DNA of 54,347 bases from Dialister micraerophilus DSM 19965. GTDB lineage: Bacteria > Bacillota > Negativicutes > Veillonellales > Dialisteraceae. Both the position numbers and the translations under genes were made by a program. The notes beneath the pieces are model-generated. The model worked only from the letters and a program-made list of their open reading frames with translations, had not been told where the DNA came from and did no database searches. Numbering within the stretch: the stretch's first letter is position 1; the number at the start of each line of letters is the position of its first letter. Of the stretch, positions 1-8,579 are shown piece after piece. Where the stretch lies: positions 1,025,318-1,079,664 of the forward strand of contig NZ_GL878519.1 in NCBI RefSeq assembly GCF_000194985.1, read 5' to 3'.

Positions 1-58
1 TGGGAAGGAAGTGGAGAGGTAAAAAGCTATAAGCGTTGCTTACATTTATTAAAAAGAC

Positions 59-119
59 TTGACATAATTCGTTTACAATAGTAAACTTATTTTGAGCATA
101 TTTGTTTACATCTGTAAAC
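59..119 (+). promoter_or_regulatory. copYB promoter with two cop-box operators
   Basis: A -35 box TTGACA (59-64) and a -10 box TAAACT (82-87) are 17 bases apart. Two inverted repeats of the cop-box type (core TACAnnTGTA) surround it: GTTTACAATAGTAAAC at 71-86, covering the spacer and -10, and GTTTACATCTGTAAAC at 104-119, just before the copY ribosome site. CopY-family repressors bind such boxes, so autoregulation by the adjacent gene is the natural reading. The second box matches the consensus core; the first has one core mismatch. Confidence 0.85.
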
Positions 120-137
120 GACGAGGTGGAAAGGAAA

Positions 138-587
138 ATGAGCACAATAGAATTTAATACTTATATCACAGATGCAGAATGGGAAGTAATGCGTGTAGTT
201 TGGGCAAATGATCGAGTAACTAGTAAAAAAGTCATCTCCGTATTGCAAGAAAAAATGGACTGGACACAATCCACTATCAAAACGATCTTAGGTCGATTAG
301 TTGAAAAAGGCGTACTAAATACAGAGCAAGAAGGTAGAAAGTTTATTTACACTGCCAATATTGAAGAGAAAGAAGCCGTAAGGGATTATGCAGAAGATAT
401 TTTTAACCGTATTTGTAAAAAGAAAGTCGGAAATGTAATAGGAAACATCATTGAAGATCATGTCTTAAGCTTCGATGATATAGATCGATTAGAAAGAATA
501 TTAGAGATGAAAAAAGCTTTCGCAGTAGAAGAAGTGGATTGCAATTGTCCAGAAGGACAATGCGAGTGTCATTTACATCATCATTAA
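138..587 (+). CDS. copY: CopY/TcrY-family copper-responsive transcriptional repressor
   Basis: This is a 149-residue winged-helix repressor of the BlaI/MecI/CopY family, which releases DNA when Cu(I) displaces zinc at a C-terminal cysteine site. The N-terminal two thirds form the DNA-binding domain (DAEWEVMRVVW near residue 10, TIKTILGRLVEKGVL in the recognition-helix region). The tail carries CNCPEGQCEC, an exact CxCx4CxC metal site, followed by HLHHH. I chose ATG 138 because GAGGTGGAAAGG precedes it; an in-frame TTG at 102 lies inside the operator. The gene is followed 19 bases later by copB and preceded by two cop boxes, so copper-induced autoregulation of copY-copB is expected. Close relatives occur in lactic acid bacteria, enterococci and staphylococci, suggesting transfer into this genome. 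Confidence 0.93.
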   Translation: MSTIEFNTYITDAEWEVMRVVWANDRVTSKKVISVLQEKMDWTQSTIKTILGRLVEKGVLNTEQEGRKFIYTANIEEKEAVRDYAEDIFNRICKKKVGNVIGNIIEDHVLSFDDIDRLERILEMKKAFAVEEVDCNCPEGQCECHLHHH

Positions 588-606
588 GAATAAGGAGGAA
601 TTTAAA

Positions 607-2703
607 ATGAACAATAACAACAAACATTTATCCCACAGTCACCATAATCATGGCGACATGGATCATTCAAAACATGAGCACGTAAGCACGGAAGAACATG
701 GAGACCATAAGGATCAACATCAAGAACATCATGCTGGGCATGATCACAGCGGACACAGTGGGCATGACCACCATCATCACGGTAACTTTAAGGAACTTTT
801 CTTAAAATCATTGCCACTAGGAATCATTATTATGCTCTTATCCCCTATGGCTGGGTTTGACCTACCATTCCAGTTTACTTTTCCATATTCTGATATTGTA
901 GTAGCTATTTTATCTACTATATTAATTATTTATGGTGGACGTCCATTCTATCAAGGGGCAGTTGACGAATTTAAACAAAAAGAACCTGGAATGATGGCTC
1001 TCGTTTCTTTAGGTTTAAGTGTTTCATATTTATATAGTATTTATACTGTAATAGCAAGCTACGTAACAAGTGAACAAATTATGGATTTTTTCTTTGAATT
1101 TGCTTCATTACTATTAATCATGTTATTAGGTCACTGGATTGAGATGAAAGCTATTGGAGAAGCAGGAGACGCACAAGCAGAATTGGCTAAGTTAGTGCCG
1201 AAAGATGCTCACGTTGTATTAGAAGACGATTCAATAGAAACACGACCAGTTGCTGACTTAAAGGTGGGTGATTTAATTCGTGTTCAAGCTGGAGAAAATG
1301 TGCCAGCAGACGGGATTATCGAGCGTGGCGAATCACGTTTAAATGAAGCTCTTTTGACTGGAGAATCAAAAGCAGTTAAAAAAGGTCCTGGCGATGAAGT
1401 AATCGGGGGCTCAACAAATGGAGAAGGGGTTCTTTATATTAAAGTGAATGAGACAGGTGATCAATCCTTCATCTCTCAAGTACAGACTTTAATTAGCCAA
1501 GCTCAAAGTCAGCCTTCCAGAGCAGAAAATATTGCTCAAAAGGTTGCAGGATGGCTCTTCTATATTGCTGTTATTGCCGCGCTAATTGCTTTTGTAGTAT
1601 GGACGCTTATAGCGGATATCCCAACGGCAGTAAAATTTGCTATCACAACATTAGTTATAGCTTGTCCTCACGCTTTGGGTCTAGCTATTCCATTGGTCAC
1701 CGCTCGTAGCACAAGCTTAGGGGCAAGTCGTGGCTTACTAGTAAAAGACCGAGAATCTTTAGAAATAGCTCAAGATGCAGATGTGATGATTTTAGATAAG
1801 ACAGGTACTTTAACAACAGGTGAGTTTAAAGTATTAGACGTTGAACCTATTAATAACAAATATAATAAAGAGGAAATCATTGCCTTACTGGCAGGTATTG
1901 AAGGAGGATCTAGCCACCCTATTGCTCAATCAATTATAAGCTTCGCCGACCAAGAAGGTATAAGTCCAGTATCCTTTGATTCCATTGATGTAATTTCCGG
2001 TGCTGGCGTAGAAGGTAAAGCCAATGGGCACCAATACCAATTAATCAGTCAAAAAGCATACGGACGTAATCTAGATATGGATATTCCAAAAGGAGCAACC
2101 CTCAGTGTCTTAGTAGAAAACGATGATGCCATTGGTGCTGTAGCTTTGGGGGATGAATTAAAAGCAACCAGTAAAGAGTTAATAGAAGCTCTTAAAAATA
2201 ACAATATAGAGCCAATTATGGCAACAGGTGATAATGAAAAAGCAGCTCAAGGCGCGGCAGAAGATTTAGAGATTGAATATAGATCAAATCAATCTCCACA
2301 AGACAAATATGAGTTAGTAAAAACACTTAAAGATGAAGGAAAAAAAGTTATCATGGTAGGTGACGGTGTTAATGATGCCCCTTCTCTTGCCTTAGCAGAC
2401 GTTGGTATAGCTATAGGCGCTGGAACCCAAGTGGCATTGGATTCAGCTGATGTCATCTTGACTCAATCTGATCCAGGAGATATTGAATCATTCATTGAAT
2501 TAGCACACAAAACAACTCGTAAAATGAAACAAAACCTCTTTTGGGGAGCCGGTTATAACTTTATAGCTATCCCTCTAGCTGCAGGAATTTTGGCACCTAT
2601 TGGTATCACATTAAGCCCTGCATTAGGAGCAATCCTAATGTCTGTGTCAACAGTCATCGTCGCCATTAATGCTATTTTATTAAGTTTAGATCCAAAAAAA
2701 TAA
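607..2703 (+). CDS. copB: CopB-type copper-exporting P-type ATPase
   Basis: This 698-residue P1B ATPase exports copper across the cytoplasmic membrane. Residues 1-60 are extremely His/Asp rich, as in CopB (P1B-3) enzymes, which use a histidine-rich N-terminus instead of a CxxC domain. The membrane metal site is Cys353-Pro354-His355 (CPH rather than CPC, diagnostic of CopB). The phosphorylated aspartate is Asp397 in DKTGT; TGES (actuator) and GDGVNDAP (hinge) are present. Length is normal and the gene looks intact. An AAGGAGGAA ribosome site precedes the ATG, and the gene is co-transcribed with copY. A strong terminator follows at 2796. Silver export is a known side activity of the family. Codon choice resembles lactic acid bacteria more than the core genes to the right (inference). 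Confidence 0.95.
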   Translation: MNNNNKHLSHSHHNHGDMDHSKHEHVSTEEHGDHKDQHQEHHAGHDHSGHSGHDHHHHGNFKELFLKSLPLGIIIMLLSPMAGFDLPFQFTFPYSDIVVAILSTILIIYGGRPFYQGAVDEFKQKEPGMMALVSLGLSVSYLYSIYTVIASYVTSEQIMDFFFEFASLLLIMLLGHWIEMKAIGEAGDAQAELAKLVPKDAHVVLEDDSIETRPVADLKVGDLIRVQAGENVPADGIIERGESRLNEALLTGESKAVKKGPGDEVIGGSTNGEGVLYIKVNETGDQSFISQVQTLISQAQSQPSRAENIAQKVAGWLFYIAVIAALIAFVVWTLIADIPTAVKFAITTLVIACPHALGLAIPLVTARSTSLGASRGLLVKDRESLEIAQDADVMILDKTGTLTTGEFKVLDVEPINNKYNKEEIIALLAGIEGGSSHPIAQSIISFADQEGISPVSFDSIDVISGAGVEGKANGHQYQLISQKAYGRNLDMDIPKGATLSVLVENDDAIGAVALGDELKATSKELIEALKNNNIEPIMATGDNEKAAQGAAEDLEIEYRSNQSPQDKYELVKTLKDEGKKVIMVGDGVNDAPSLALADVGIAIGAGTQVALDSADVILTQSDPGDIESFIELAHKTTRKMKQNLFWGAGYNFIAIPLAAGILAPIGITLSPALGAILMSVSTVIVAINAILLSLDPKK

Positions 2704-2795
2704 CGGTTAACAGATCGAATGATTGAAACTCCTTAAAGTATCAATATACAATAGTATTACAGGAGAAAAAGAAATGTAAGTACTAGCTCTTTGTA

Positions 2796-2842
2796 AAATC
2801 GTGTTGGTAGAAGTAGACGATTTTTCTACCAACACGATTTTT
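2796..2842 (+). terminator. Terminator of the copYB operon
   Basis: A perfect 17-base stem (2796-2812 with 2824-2840) around an 11-base loop runs into a T-rich tail. It lies about 95 bases after the copB stop and ends the copper operon. Confidence 0.85.
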
Positions 2843-2909
2843 AATTTATTATAGAACTGATTTCTTTTAAAATCCTAAAAGCCACCTATTTCGACAGTTT
2901 TATAGCTTG

Positions 2910-3318
2910 TTATTCTATTTTCTTGACAATAATACCACCTTCTCCACATGTGTCGTATCCTGAAATAACTTTAAAATATTTTTCTGTATCACTACTTAAA
3001 TTTGTATTTTAGAGCTTTTTTTGTTTGATAAAAGTATTAAATTTTCTAAGCCTAATTTATTTAAAACAAAACTGCTATGAGTTGAAATAATTATTTGTCT
3101 AGATTCCTTATTACTATTTTCTTGTAGAATATCAATTAAATTATTCATGTTAGAATATGACAAATGGTTTTCTGGCTCTTCAATTAAAATTATTTTATCT
3201 TTATTTGTATTAATATTATTTAAAGCAAGCTCAGTTTTTAATAAGCATTGTAGCCCTCTACCAGCATTTGAATATGGAATACTATCAAATTCCGTTATCA
3301 TACTTGATTCCCATTGAC
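2910..3318 (-). pseudogene. Remnant of an OLD-family ATPase/nuclease (frameshifted, both ends missing)
   Basis: On the minus strand an open stretch down to 2996 encodes the C-terminal half of an OLD/RecF-like ABC ATPase: SNAGRGLQC, then a Walker B stretch IILIEEPENHLSY and the H-loop region IISTHSSFVLNKLGLENLILL. It ends at a stop at 2996, but the next frame continues with LSSDTEKYFKVISGYDT down to 2910. That peptide matches the linker leading into the TOPRIM nuclease domain of OLD proteins, so a frameshift near 3000 splits one gene. The N-terminal ATPase half and the TOPRIM domain are absent. OLD proteins act in phage defence (for example Gabija GajA), so this is probably a dead defence gene. 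Confidence 0.65.
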
Positions 3319-3512
3319 TTATATTCAATAATATCTCCAATATCACATTGAAAATACTCACAAATCTTTCCTAATGTTTCTAGACTTACATTTTCGTCTC
3401 TTCCCATTTTTGCTATTGTCTTGGGTGTTGTTGCGATTGCACATTGTAAGTCTGTTTTTTTCATATTTTTATCTATTAATAACTTCCATAATTTGTTATA
3501 TGAAAATCCCAT
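3285..3512 (-). CDS. Small Cro/C1-type HTH protein
   Basis: A 75-residue helix-turn-helix protein of the compact Xre/Cro family (KLWKLLIDKNMKKTDL, then the helix pair before SLETLGKICEYFQCDIGDII). The ATG at 3512 follows GGAG at normal distance; an in-frame ATG at 3524 lies upstream. Relatives usually end shortly after the GDIIEY segment; here the last residues (KSMGIKYDNGI) overlap the OLD-nuclease remnant in another frame, so the C-terminus looks re-made at a deletion junction. It resembles in type the HTH gene at 4861. It may still be expressed, but its former target operon is broken. Confidence 0.6.
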   Translation of the reverse strand: MGFSYNKLWKLLIDKNMKKTDLQCAIATTPKTIAKMGRDENVSLETLGKICEYFQCDIGDIIEYKSMGIKYDNGI

Positions 3513-3634
3513 ATCATTCTCCAATTCTATATTTTACCTTTCTAAATGTATAGATTAACTATCTAATTAGAGCATATAATACAGATTCCTTTCAATTATA
3601 TGATTTACTGCGCTAAACTTAGCAAAAAAATAAA

Positions 3635-3652
3635 GGCAGTCCTAAGACTGCC
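3635..3652 (-). terminator. Terminator, minus strand
   Basis: GGCAGTC/GACTGCC hairpin with a four-base loop. Read on the minus strand it is followed by a T-rich run (complement of AAAAAAATAAA), so it would end the broken gene at 3658-3962. Confidence 0.7.
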
Positions 3653-3657
3653 GATAT

Positions 3658-3962
3658 TTATCTCTCTGCACCTTTGCTATGGTCTTTCTTATTTAATTTA
3701 AGTTTGTCCTCTGCCTTAAAGCTATTTATTTGCAATAATATGGACTTTTTATCCTTGTCTTGCCCCTTACTTGTTCTTTTGCTTTTAATAGCTTAGAAGA
3801 CAGAATACGAACATTTTTATGTTCCCTTTCATTGTTGCCAATATTAGTTTTTACTTCTCCGAAGATTTTAACAAAATCTCCTTGTTTAAGGTTCTCTAAA
3901 TCTTTTGTCTTATCTCCATAGGCTGGATAATTACCAAGTAATATATTTAGATTTAAATCCAC
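3658..3962 (-). pseudogene. Frameshifted remnant of an unrecognised accessory-element protein
   Basis: The first part (3962 down to 3726) reads NILLGNYPAYGDKTKDLEN, then LKQGDFVKIFGEVKTNIG, a beta-rich pattern that could be an OB-fold. It stops at 3726, but from the KEQVRG region a different frame continues as QDKDKKSILLQINSFKAEDK and ends KDHSKGAER at 3658, just before a terminator. The shift therefore probably lies near 3770-3780. The 5' end has only a GTG without a convincing ribosome site, so it is truncated there too. Setting and composition suggest a plasmid or conjugative-element protein, but I do not recognise the family. Confidence 0.45.
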
Positions 3963-4336
3963 AAAGCAAAAAATAAAAATGAAGTAAATTCGAAGTAAGA
4001 TTAATTTGAAAACTGGATAAACAAGATTAACAGATATTATATTAAAACAATATTTATCCGGTACTGGGACTGGGACGGGACTAAAAATCTGAAAACGTCC
4101 TATAATTAGTAAGATTTATTGGTACTATAAAAAATAGAACCAAGTATTTTGAATGGTTTGGGATATATCGGACGTTTGGAAAAGAAGAATGGGAATAGTA
4201 GCAAATTTTTCTAAAATGGCTGATTACAAACTATGTAGACAGTACAAAATGGTTACTGGTACTCAAATGGTACTGGAAGTAAAAAAGAATAAACTTAATA
4301 ATAGTTCCAAATGGTTTATATTTGGAGAAAAAATTA
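3963..4336. other. Gene-poor stretch in the degraded island
   Basis: I see no supportable gene here. An open frame at 4153-4344 (63 codons, plus strand) has no ribosome site and no family resemblance. The DNA is AT-rich with short repeats of the form GGTACTGG/GGGACTGGGACGGG near 4060-4080, consistent with scar sequence between inserted fragments. Confidence 0.5.
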
Positions 4337-4368
4337 GACCGTAGTTAAAAGCTGCGGTCTTTTTGCGT
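4337..4368. terminator. Bidirectional terminator-like hairpin
   Basis: GACCGTAG/CTGCGGTC (one G-T pair) with a short loop, followed by TTTTT on the plus strand and by a T-run on the minus strand. It lies just beyond the stop of the minus-strand chimeric orfA fragment. Confidence 0.65.
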
Positions 4369-4390
4369 ACATATTTTTATTTTAAAAATC

Positions 4391-4684
4391 TTAATTTTTA
4401 GGGTAAGATAACTTCCAATCTTTAAATTCCTCGTCTGTTATTTCATTGTTGTAATGTTTCGTCCTCATTTCATTCCATTCTATAAGAAAATTATTGAAGT
4501 CTACATCATTTGATAAAAGTCCAGTAATCTCTTCATCACTAAACGCTTTGTATGCCTTAATCCATTTGTATAGTTGTGAGTTAGAACCAAGTCCATATTT
4601 TTTAGAAAGATATTTCACTCCACCTTTGCCATCCGAATATTCTAAAACAACTTTTTTCTTGAATTCAAAACTATGTTTGGACAT
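4391..4684 (-). pseudogene. Truncated IS3-family OrfA fused to a foreign tail
   Basis: Residues 1 to about 48 (MSKHSFEFKKKVVLEYSDG, then GGVKYLSKKYGLGSNSQLYK and WIKAYKAF) are the N-terminal helix-turn-helix of an IS3/IS150-type OrfA. The ATG at 4684 has a GGGAGG ribosome site 7 bases upstream, exactly as in such elements. From about residue 50 the sequence no longer looks like OrfA. It ends with NNEITDEEFKDWKLSYPKN, which resembles the tail of some unrelated mobile-element protein. The join keeps one open frame of 97 codons. No OrfB is present. I read it as a deletion chimera without transposase function. Confidence 0.7.
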
Positions 4685-4740
4685 AAAAATACTGACCTCC
4701 CAATCGTTAGATTTTGGTTCAACTTTTTGGGGTCGGTACA
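4540..4740 (-). mobile_element. Remaining left end of an IS3-family insertion sequence
   Basis: Read on the minus strand the element begins at 4740 with TGTACCGACCCCAAAAAGTT, typical of the terminal repeat of IS150-group IS3 elements. About 56 bases later comes the OrfA start. Only this end and the first ~48 codons of OrfA are left; the partner repeat and orfB are missing from the window. Confidence 0.65.
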
Positions 4741-4860
4741 ATATACATTCCTTTTATTAAGAAAGAAATAAGATTCATAAGTTTGTAGAGGTGTCTATAC
4801 GTACAGTTGTAGAAACTTATTTTATTTATATAATGTATATGTTTATATGGGGGTCAAATA

Positions 4861-5085
4861 ATGAGCAATGAAATTATATTTACGATAAATGAAGTACTTA
4901 ATGAAAAAAATATTAGCAAGAATTGGCTTGAAGAAAATGCTAATTTACAAAGAAGTCAATTAAACTCATATGCAAATAATAAAGTAAAACGAATAGATCT
5001 TGACGTATTAGCAAGAATTTGTATAGCGCTAAATGTCGAAGTTGGCGATCTTATTAAATTGCAAAGAAATAAGGGAGAATTTTAA
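4861..5085 (+). CDS. Xre/Cro-type HTH regulator of the restriction operon
   Basis: A 74-residue single-domain helix-turn-helix protein (NEVLNEKNISKNWLEENANL, then SQLNSYANNKVKRIDLDVLA and RICIALNVEVGDLI). GGGGGTCAA precedes the ATG. Its stop codon directly abuts the ATG of the methylase-nuclease gene, so it is the first gene of the operon. Small HTH proteins in this position often act like the controller (C) proteins of restriction systems, delaying nuclease expression until methylation is established. That role is inferred from position and size; I did not identify an operator. It resembles in type the HTH fragment at 3285. Confidence 0.8.
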   Translation: MSNEIIFTINEVLNEKNISKNWLEENANLQRSQLNSYANNKVKRIDLDVLARICIALNVEVGDLIKLQRNKGEF

Positions 5086-7110
5086 ATGGAATCAAAAGTA
5101 ATAGTTATACCTGAAGGTAAGGTATGTGATTATATAGATGGAAAATTTAGAAAAGATACGCCAGAAGAATATGTACGTCAAACTATTGAAAAAAGACTAA
5201 TAAACGAACATAAATATAATCGAGATCAAATAAGCATTGAATATACAGTTCAAATCGGTTCCGGTAAAAAGAGAGCAGACATAGTTATATTTCCTGAGGA
5301 AAAAGTTGATAAAATACAAGAAAATATAAAAATTATTATTGAATGTAAAAGTGAAAAAATTGAAGCTAGTAATTCTAAAGATGGGGTCGCTCAATTAAAA
5401 TCATATATGTCAGCTTGTTCTAATGCAGAATGGGGCATGTGGACAAATAGTAAAGAAAAGTTTGTATTCAAAAAATATATAGATGATTCCGGATCCATAC
5501 AATTTATGAACTACAATGACATTCCATCAGCTGATGGAAGCTTAGATGATATTAATAGACCTAAAAGAACAACTTTAAAAAACGCATCAGATGATAATTT
5601 GTTATTCACATTCAAAACATGTCATAACCATATTTATGTAAATGAAGGAATGCAAAAACAACCTGCTTTTTTTGAACTTTTAAAAGTTATTTTTTGTAAA
5701 ATTGAAGATGAAAGAAACATTCCAAAACCATTAGAATTCTATGCAACAAGTGAAGAAAGATCTAATAGAGACGGTCAATTAACTGTTAAAAATAGGATAG
5801 AAAAAATATTTGAAAGAGTAAAAAAAGAGAAGAAAAATGCAAAAATCTTTGAAGCGAACGATGGAATAAATCTTCACCCAAGAACACTATCTTATATAGT
5901 AAGTGAATTACAAAAATATAGTTTATTGAATACAAGAATAGACATAAAGGGAAAAGCATATGAAGAAATAGTTGGTGCTAACCTCAGGGGCGATCGTGGT
6001 GAATTCTTCACACCTAGAAATGTAATGCAGATGGTTGTTGAAATGATTAATCCTACTATTGATGAGAAAGTTTTGGATTCATCTTGTGGAACGGGAGGAT
6101 TTGTTGTAACTGCCATGACTCATGCTATGAAGCAATTAAAGTCAGAATTCACAAAAGATATTGGAAAAGATAAAGGAAACTGGAATGATTATGAAAAGAA
6201 AGCATTCCAAGATAAAATTTCTGATATGGCAAAAAATAACTATTTTGGATTTGATATTAATCCAGATTTAGTAAAAGCGACAAAGATGAACATGGTCATG
6301 AATAATGATGGCAGCGGAAATATTCTTCAAATAAATTCCCTCTTACCTCCTCATGAATGGACAGATGATTTTAAAACAAGATTATCGTCAGCTTTACAAA
6401 TTGATAAAAAATCGATTATGAATCAATATGATATAGGATTTTTTGATGTAATTGTAACCAACCCACCATTTGGTAGTAAGATCCCAATAAAAGATCATGC
6501 TATATTATCTCAATTTGAGCTTGCCAGAATATGGAATCATAATAAAAAAACAGGTAAATGGACAATGACTGATAGGTATCAATCATCTGTTTCCCCTGAA
6601 ATATTATTCATAGAAAGATGCTATCAATTTTTAAAACCAGGTGGAAGAATGGGCATAGTTCTTCCTGATGCTCTATTGGGTTCACCAGGTACTGGATATA
6701 TAAGAGAGTGGCTAATTAAAAATACAAAGATTATTGCAAGTATCGATTTACACGAAGATACATTCCAACCAAGAAATGGTACTCAAACATCAGTATTAAT
6801 CTTACAAAAGAAAACTAAAGAAGAAATATCCAAAGAAGAATCTACTGGACAAATGGCTGATTATAATATTTATATGGCAATAGTTGACAAAATTGGTCAT
6901 GATAAAAGAGGAACCCCCCTTTTTAAAAGAGATAATGAAGGAAACGAGATAATGGTTCCTGAAAAACAAAACGTCTATAGATTAGATGAAACATCAGCAG
7001 GATATAAAACAGCCCAAATGGAAAGTAGAGAGAAAATTGTTGACGATCAAACAATTCTCATACCAGATATTTTTAGAAAATGGAAGATTAATGAGGGAAT
7101 ATCATGGTAA
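5086..7110 (+). CDS. Fused restriction nuclease and N6-adenine methylase (BcgI-like RM subunit)
   Basis: This 674-residue protein joins an N-terminal PD-(D/E)xK nuclease domain, like the N-terminus of HsdR (RADIVIF with Asp65; IIIECKSE with Glu86 and Lys88), to a gamma-class N6-adenine methylase. The methylase has a HsdM-like helical region, GEFFTPRNV before the SAM site, motif I DSSCGTGGF (331-339) and catalytic NPPF (459-462). No helicase/translocase gene is nearby. A nuclease-methylase fusion with a separate specificity subunit is the layout of BcgI-type (type IIB/IIG) enzymes, which methylate and cut on both sides of a bipartite site. The gene follows the HTH gene directly and overlaps the next by 7 bases. 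It appears intact; a methylation-only or type I-derived system is the alternative. Confidence 0.85.
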   Translation: MESKVIVIPEGKVCDYIDGKFRKDTPEEYVRQTIEKRLINEHKYNRDQISIEYTVQIGSGKKRADIVIFPEEKVDKIQENIKIIIECKSEKIEASNSKDGVAQLKSYMSACSNAEWGMWTNSKEKFVFKKYIDDSGSIQFMNYNDIPSADGSLDDINRPKRTTLKNASDDNLLFTFKTCHNHIYVNEGMQKQPAFFELLKVIFCKIEDERNIPKPLEFYATSEERSNRDGQLTVKNRIEKIFERVKKEKKNAKIFEANDGINLHPRTLSYIVSELQKYSLLNTRIDIKGKAYEEIVGANLRGDRGEFFTPRNVMQMVVEMINPTIDEKVLDSSCGTGGFVVTAMTHAMKQLKSEFTKDIGKDKGNWNDYEKKAFQDKISDMAKNNYFGFDINPDLVKATKMNMVMNNDGSGNILQINSLLPPHEWTDDFKTRLSSALQIDKKSIMNQYDIGFFDVIVTNPPFGSKIPIKDHAILSQFELARIWNHNKKTGKWTMTDRYQSSVSPEILFIERCYQFLKPGGRMGIVLPDALLGSPGTGYIREWLIKNTKIIASIDLHEDTFQPRNGTQTSVLILQKKTKEEISKEESTGQMADYNIYMAIVDKIGHDKRGTPLFKRDNEGNEIMVPEKQNVYRLDETSAGYKTAQMESREKIVDDQTILIPDIFRKWKINEGISW

Positions 7111-8570
7111 ATTCGGCAGCTAAAAAATTAGAAAAAGAACTAATAGAAATAGTTGAAGTACCTAAGGAAGATATAAACTGGTCCAGTGTTTCATTGACCA
7201 GTATATTAAATAAGGGAAAAAGATTGGAAGCTTCAGTATTTGATGTCGAGTGTAAACATGCCAGAGATTTAGTTAAGAAATCAATATATGGATATACTGA
7301 AATTGATATAGATAAAGATTTAATTGATTGCTACACCAGACCTCGTTTCAAAAGAATATGGTTAGATAAATCTGAATATCCAATTTATCAACCTACATCT
7401 ATGCTAGATATTTATCCCAAAAACGACGGTTATATATCGAAATTAACAGAAACAAATATTGAATCACTAAGAGTATTGGACGGGCAGATTTTAATAACTT
7501 GTAGTGGCACTATAGGAAAAGTGAGCTTTGTGTCAGAGACTTTAAATGGAAAAATTTTCTCTCATGATTTACTAAGAATTAGATTTAAAAATGATTACGA
7601 TAATGGATACTTTTATACTTTTTTAAAAACAAACGTAGGAAACTCAATTCTCAAGTCAAATAAATATGGTTCTGTGATTAGCCATATAGAAGCTGAACAC
7701 ATAAATGAAGTATTACTACCTAAAGCTCCATTAAATTTAAAGAAAACAATTCATGATTTAATTCTACAATCATATGCCAAAAGAGATGAATCAAATAAAC
7801 TTATTGATGAAGCAACTAAAATTATGATCGATGAGCTAGAATTACCTCCAATTGAAGAATTAAAGAAAGAAGCTTTTTCTTATAGTAAAGATATTAATTC
7901 CTTTTCTACAAAATTAAGTGATTTAGATGGAAGATTAGAGGGAAGCTATCATATTCCTGTGATAGATGTTATAGAAAAATATATGAGTAAACATGCCGAT
8001 TTAAGGTATTTAGATGATAAAGCTTTAGTAAAAGATATTATTTTGCCTGGAAGATTCACTAGAATATATGTTACAAAAGAACATGGAGTTCCATTCATAG
8101 GAGGTAAAGATTTATTTCAACTAAAGTCAGAAACAGGAAAATACTTATCAAAAAAAGCTCATAAAAACAGGTTAGAAAAAGAATTGCTCATAAAAGAAAA
8201 TTCAATTATATTACCATCAAGAGGTACATTAGGATCTGTAATGATGGCTATGTCTCATCAAATAGGAAAATATGCTATAAGTGACAATTTAATTCAAATG
8301 CAATGTGAAAAAGACTATGTAGGTTATATATATATTTTTTTAAATTCCATATATGGGGAAAAACTAATATATAGACAAAAATATGGTGGTGTTGTGAACG
8401 CTATAGAACCTATTCAACTGAAAAAAGTATCTGTACCATTTTTAAAAGATGTCAAAAAAATTGAACAAATAAATAATATTGCTTTTAAAGCGAATGAATT
8501 ACGTTATCAAGCATATAAACAAGAACAAGAAGCTATTAACATCATGAATAAAGAGGTGTTAGGACTATAA
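7104..8570 (+). CDS. Restriction-modification specificity subunit (HsdS-like, two target domains)
   Basis: This 488-residue protein has the duplicated layout of HsdS: a target-recognition domain around residues 15-215 (GQILITCSGTIGKVSFVS), a helical connector around residues 225-260 (SNKLIDEATKIMIDEL), a second recognition domain around residues 275-455 (NSIILPSRGTLGSVMMAMS) and a closing helix rich in Gln/Glu. The two domains read the two halves of a bipartite site; their target cannot be deduced here. The ATG overlaps the methylase stop (ATGGTAA), implying coupled translation. It has both half-repeats and is full length, supporting a working system. The gene ends about 65 bases before the autotransporter fragment, close to the island edge. 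Confidence 0.88.
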   Translation: MVNSAAKKLEKELIEIVEVPKEDINWSSVSLTSILNKGKRLEASVFDVECKHARDLVKKSIYGYTEIDIDKDLIDCYTRPRFKRIWLDKSEYPIYQPTSMLDIYPKNDGYISKLTETNIESLRVLDGQILITCSGTIGKVSFVSETLNGKIFSHDLLRIRFKNDYDNGYFYTFLKTNVGNSILKSNKYGSVISHIEAEHINEVLLPKAPLNLKKTIHDLILQSYAKRDESNKLIDEATKIMIDELELPPIEELKKEAFSYSKDINSFSTKLSDLDGRLEGSYHIPVIDVIEKYMSKHADLRYLDDKALVKDIILPGRFTRIYVTKEHGVPFIGGKDLFQLKSETGKYLSKKAHKNRLEKELLIKENSIILPSRGTLGSVMMAMSHQIGKYAISDNLIQMQCEKDYVGYIYIFLNSIYGEKLIYRQKYGGVVNAIEPIQLKKVSVPFLKDVKKIEQINNIAFKANELRYQAYKQEQEAINIMNKEVLGL

Positions 8571-8579
8571 ATAGAGTAA

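Noticed and set aside
4153..4344. 63-codon plus-strand frame in the degraded island
   Set aside because: No ribosome site, no recognisable motif, surrounded by scar sequence.
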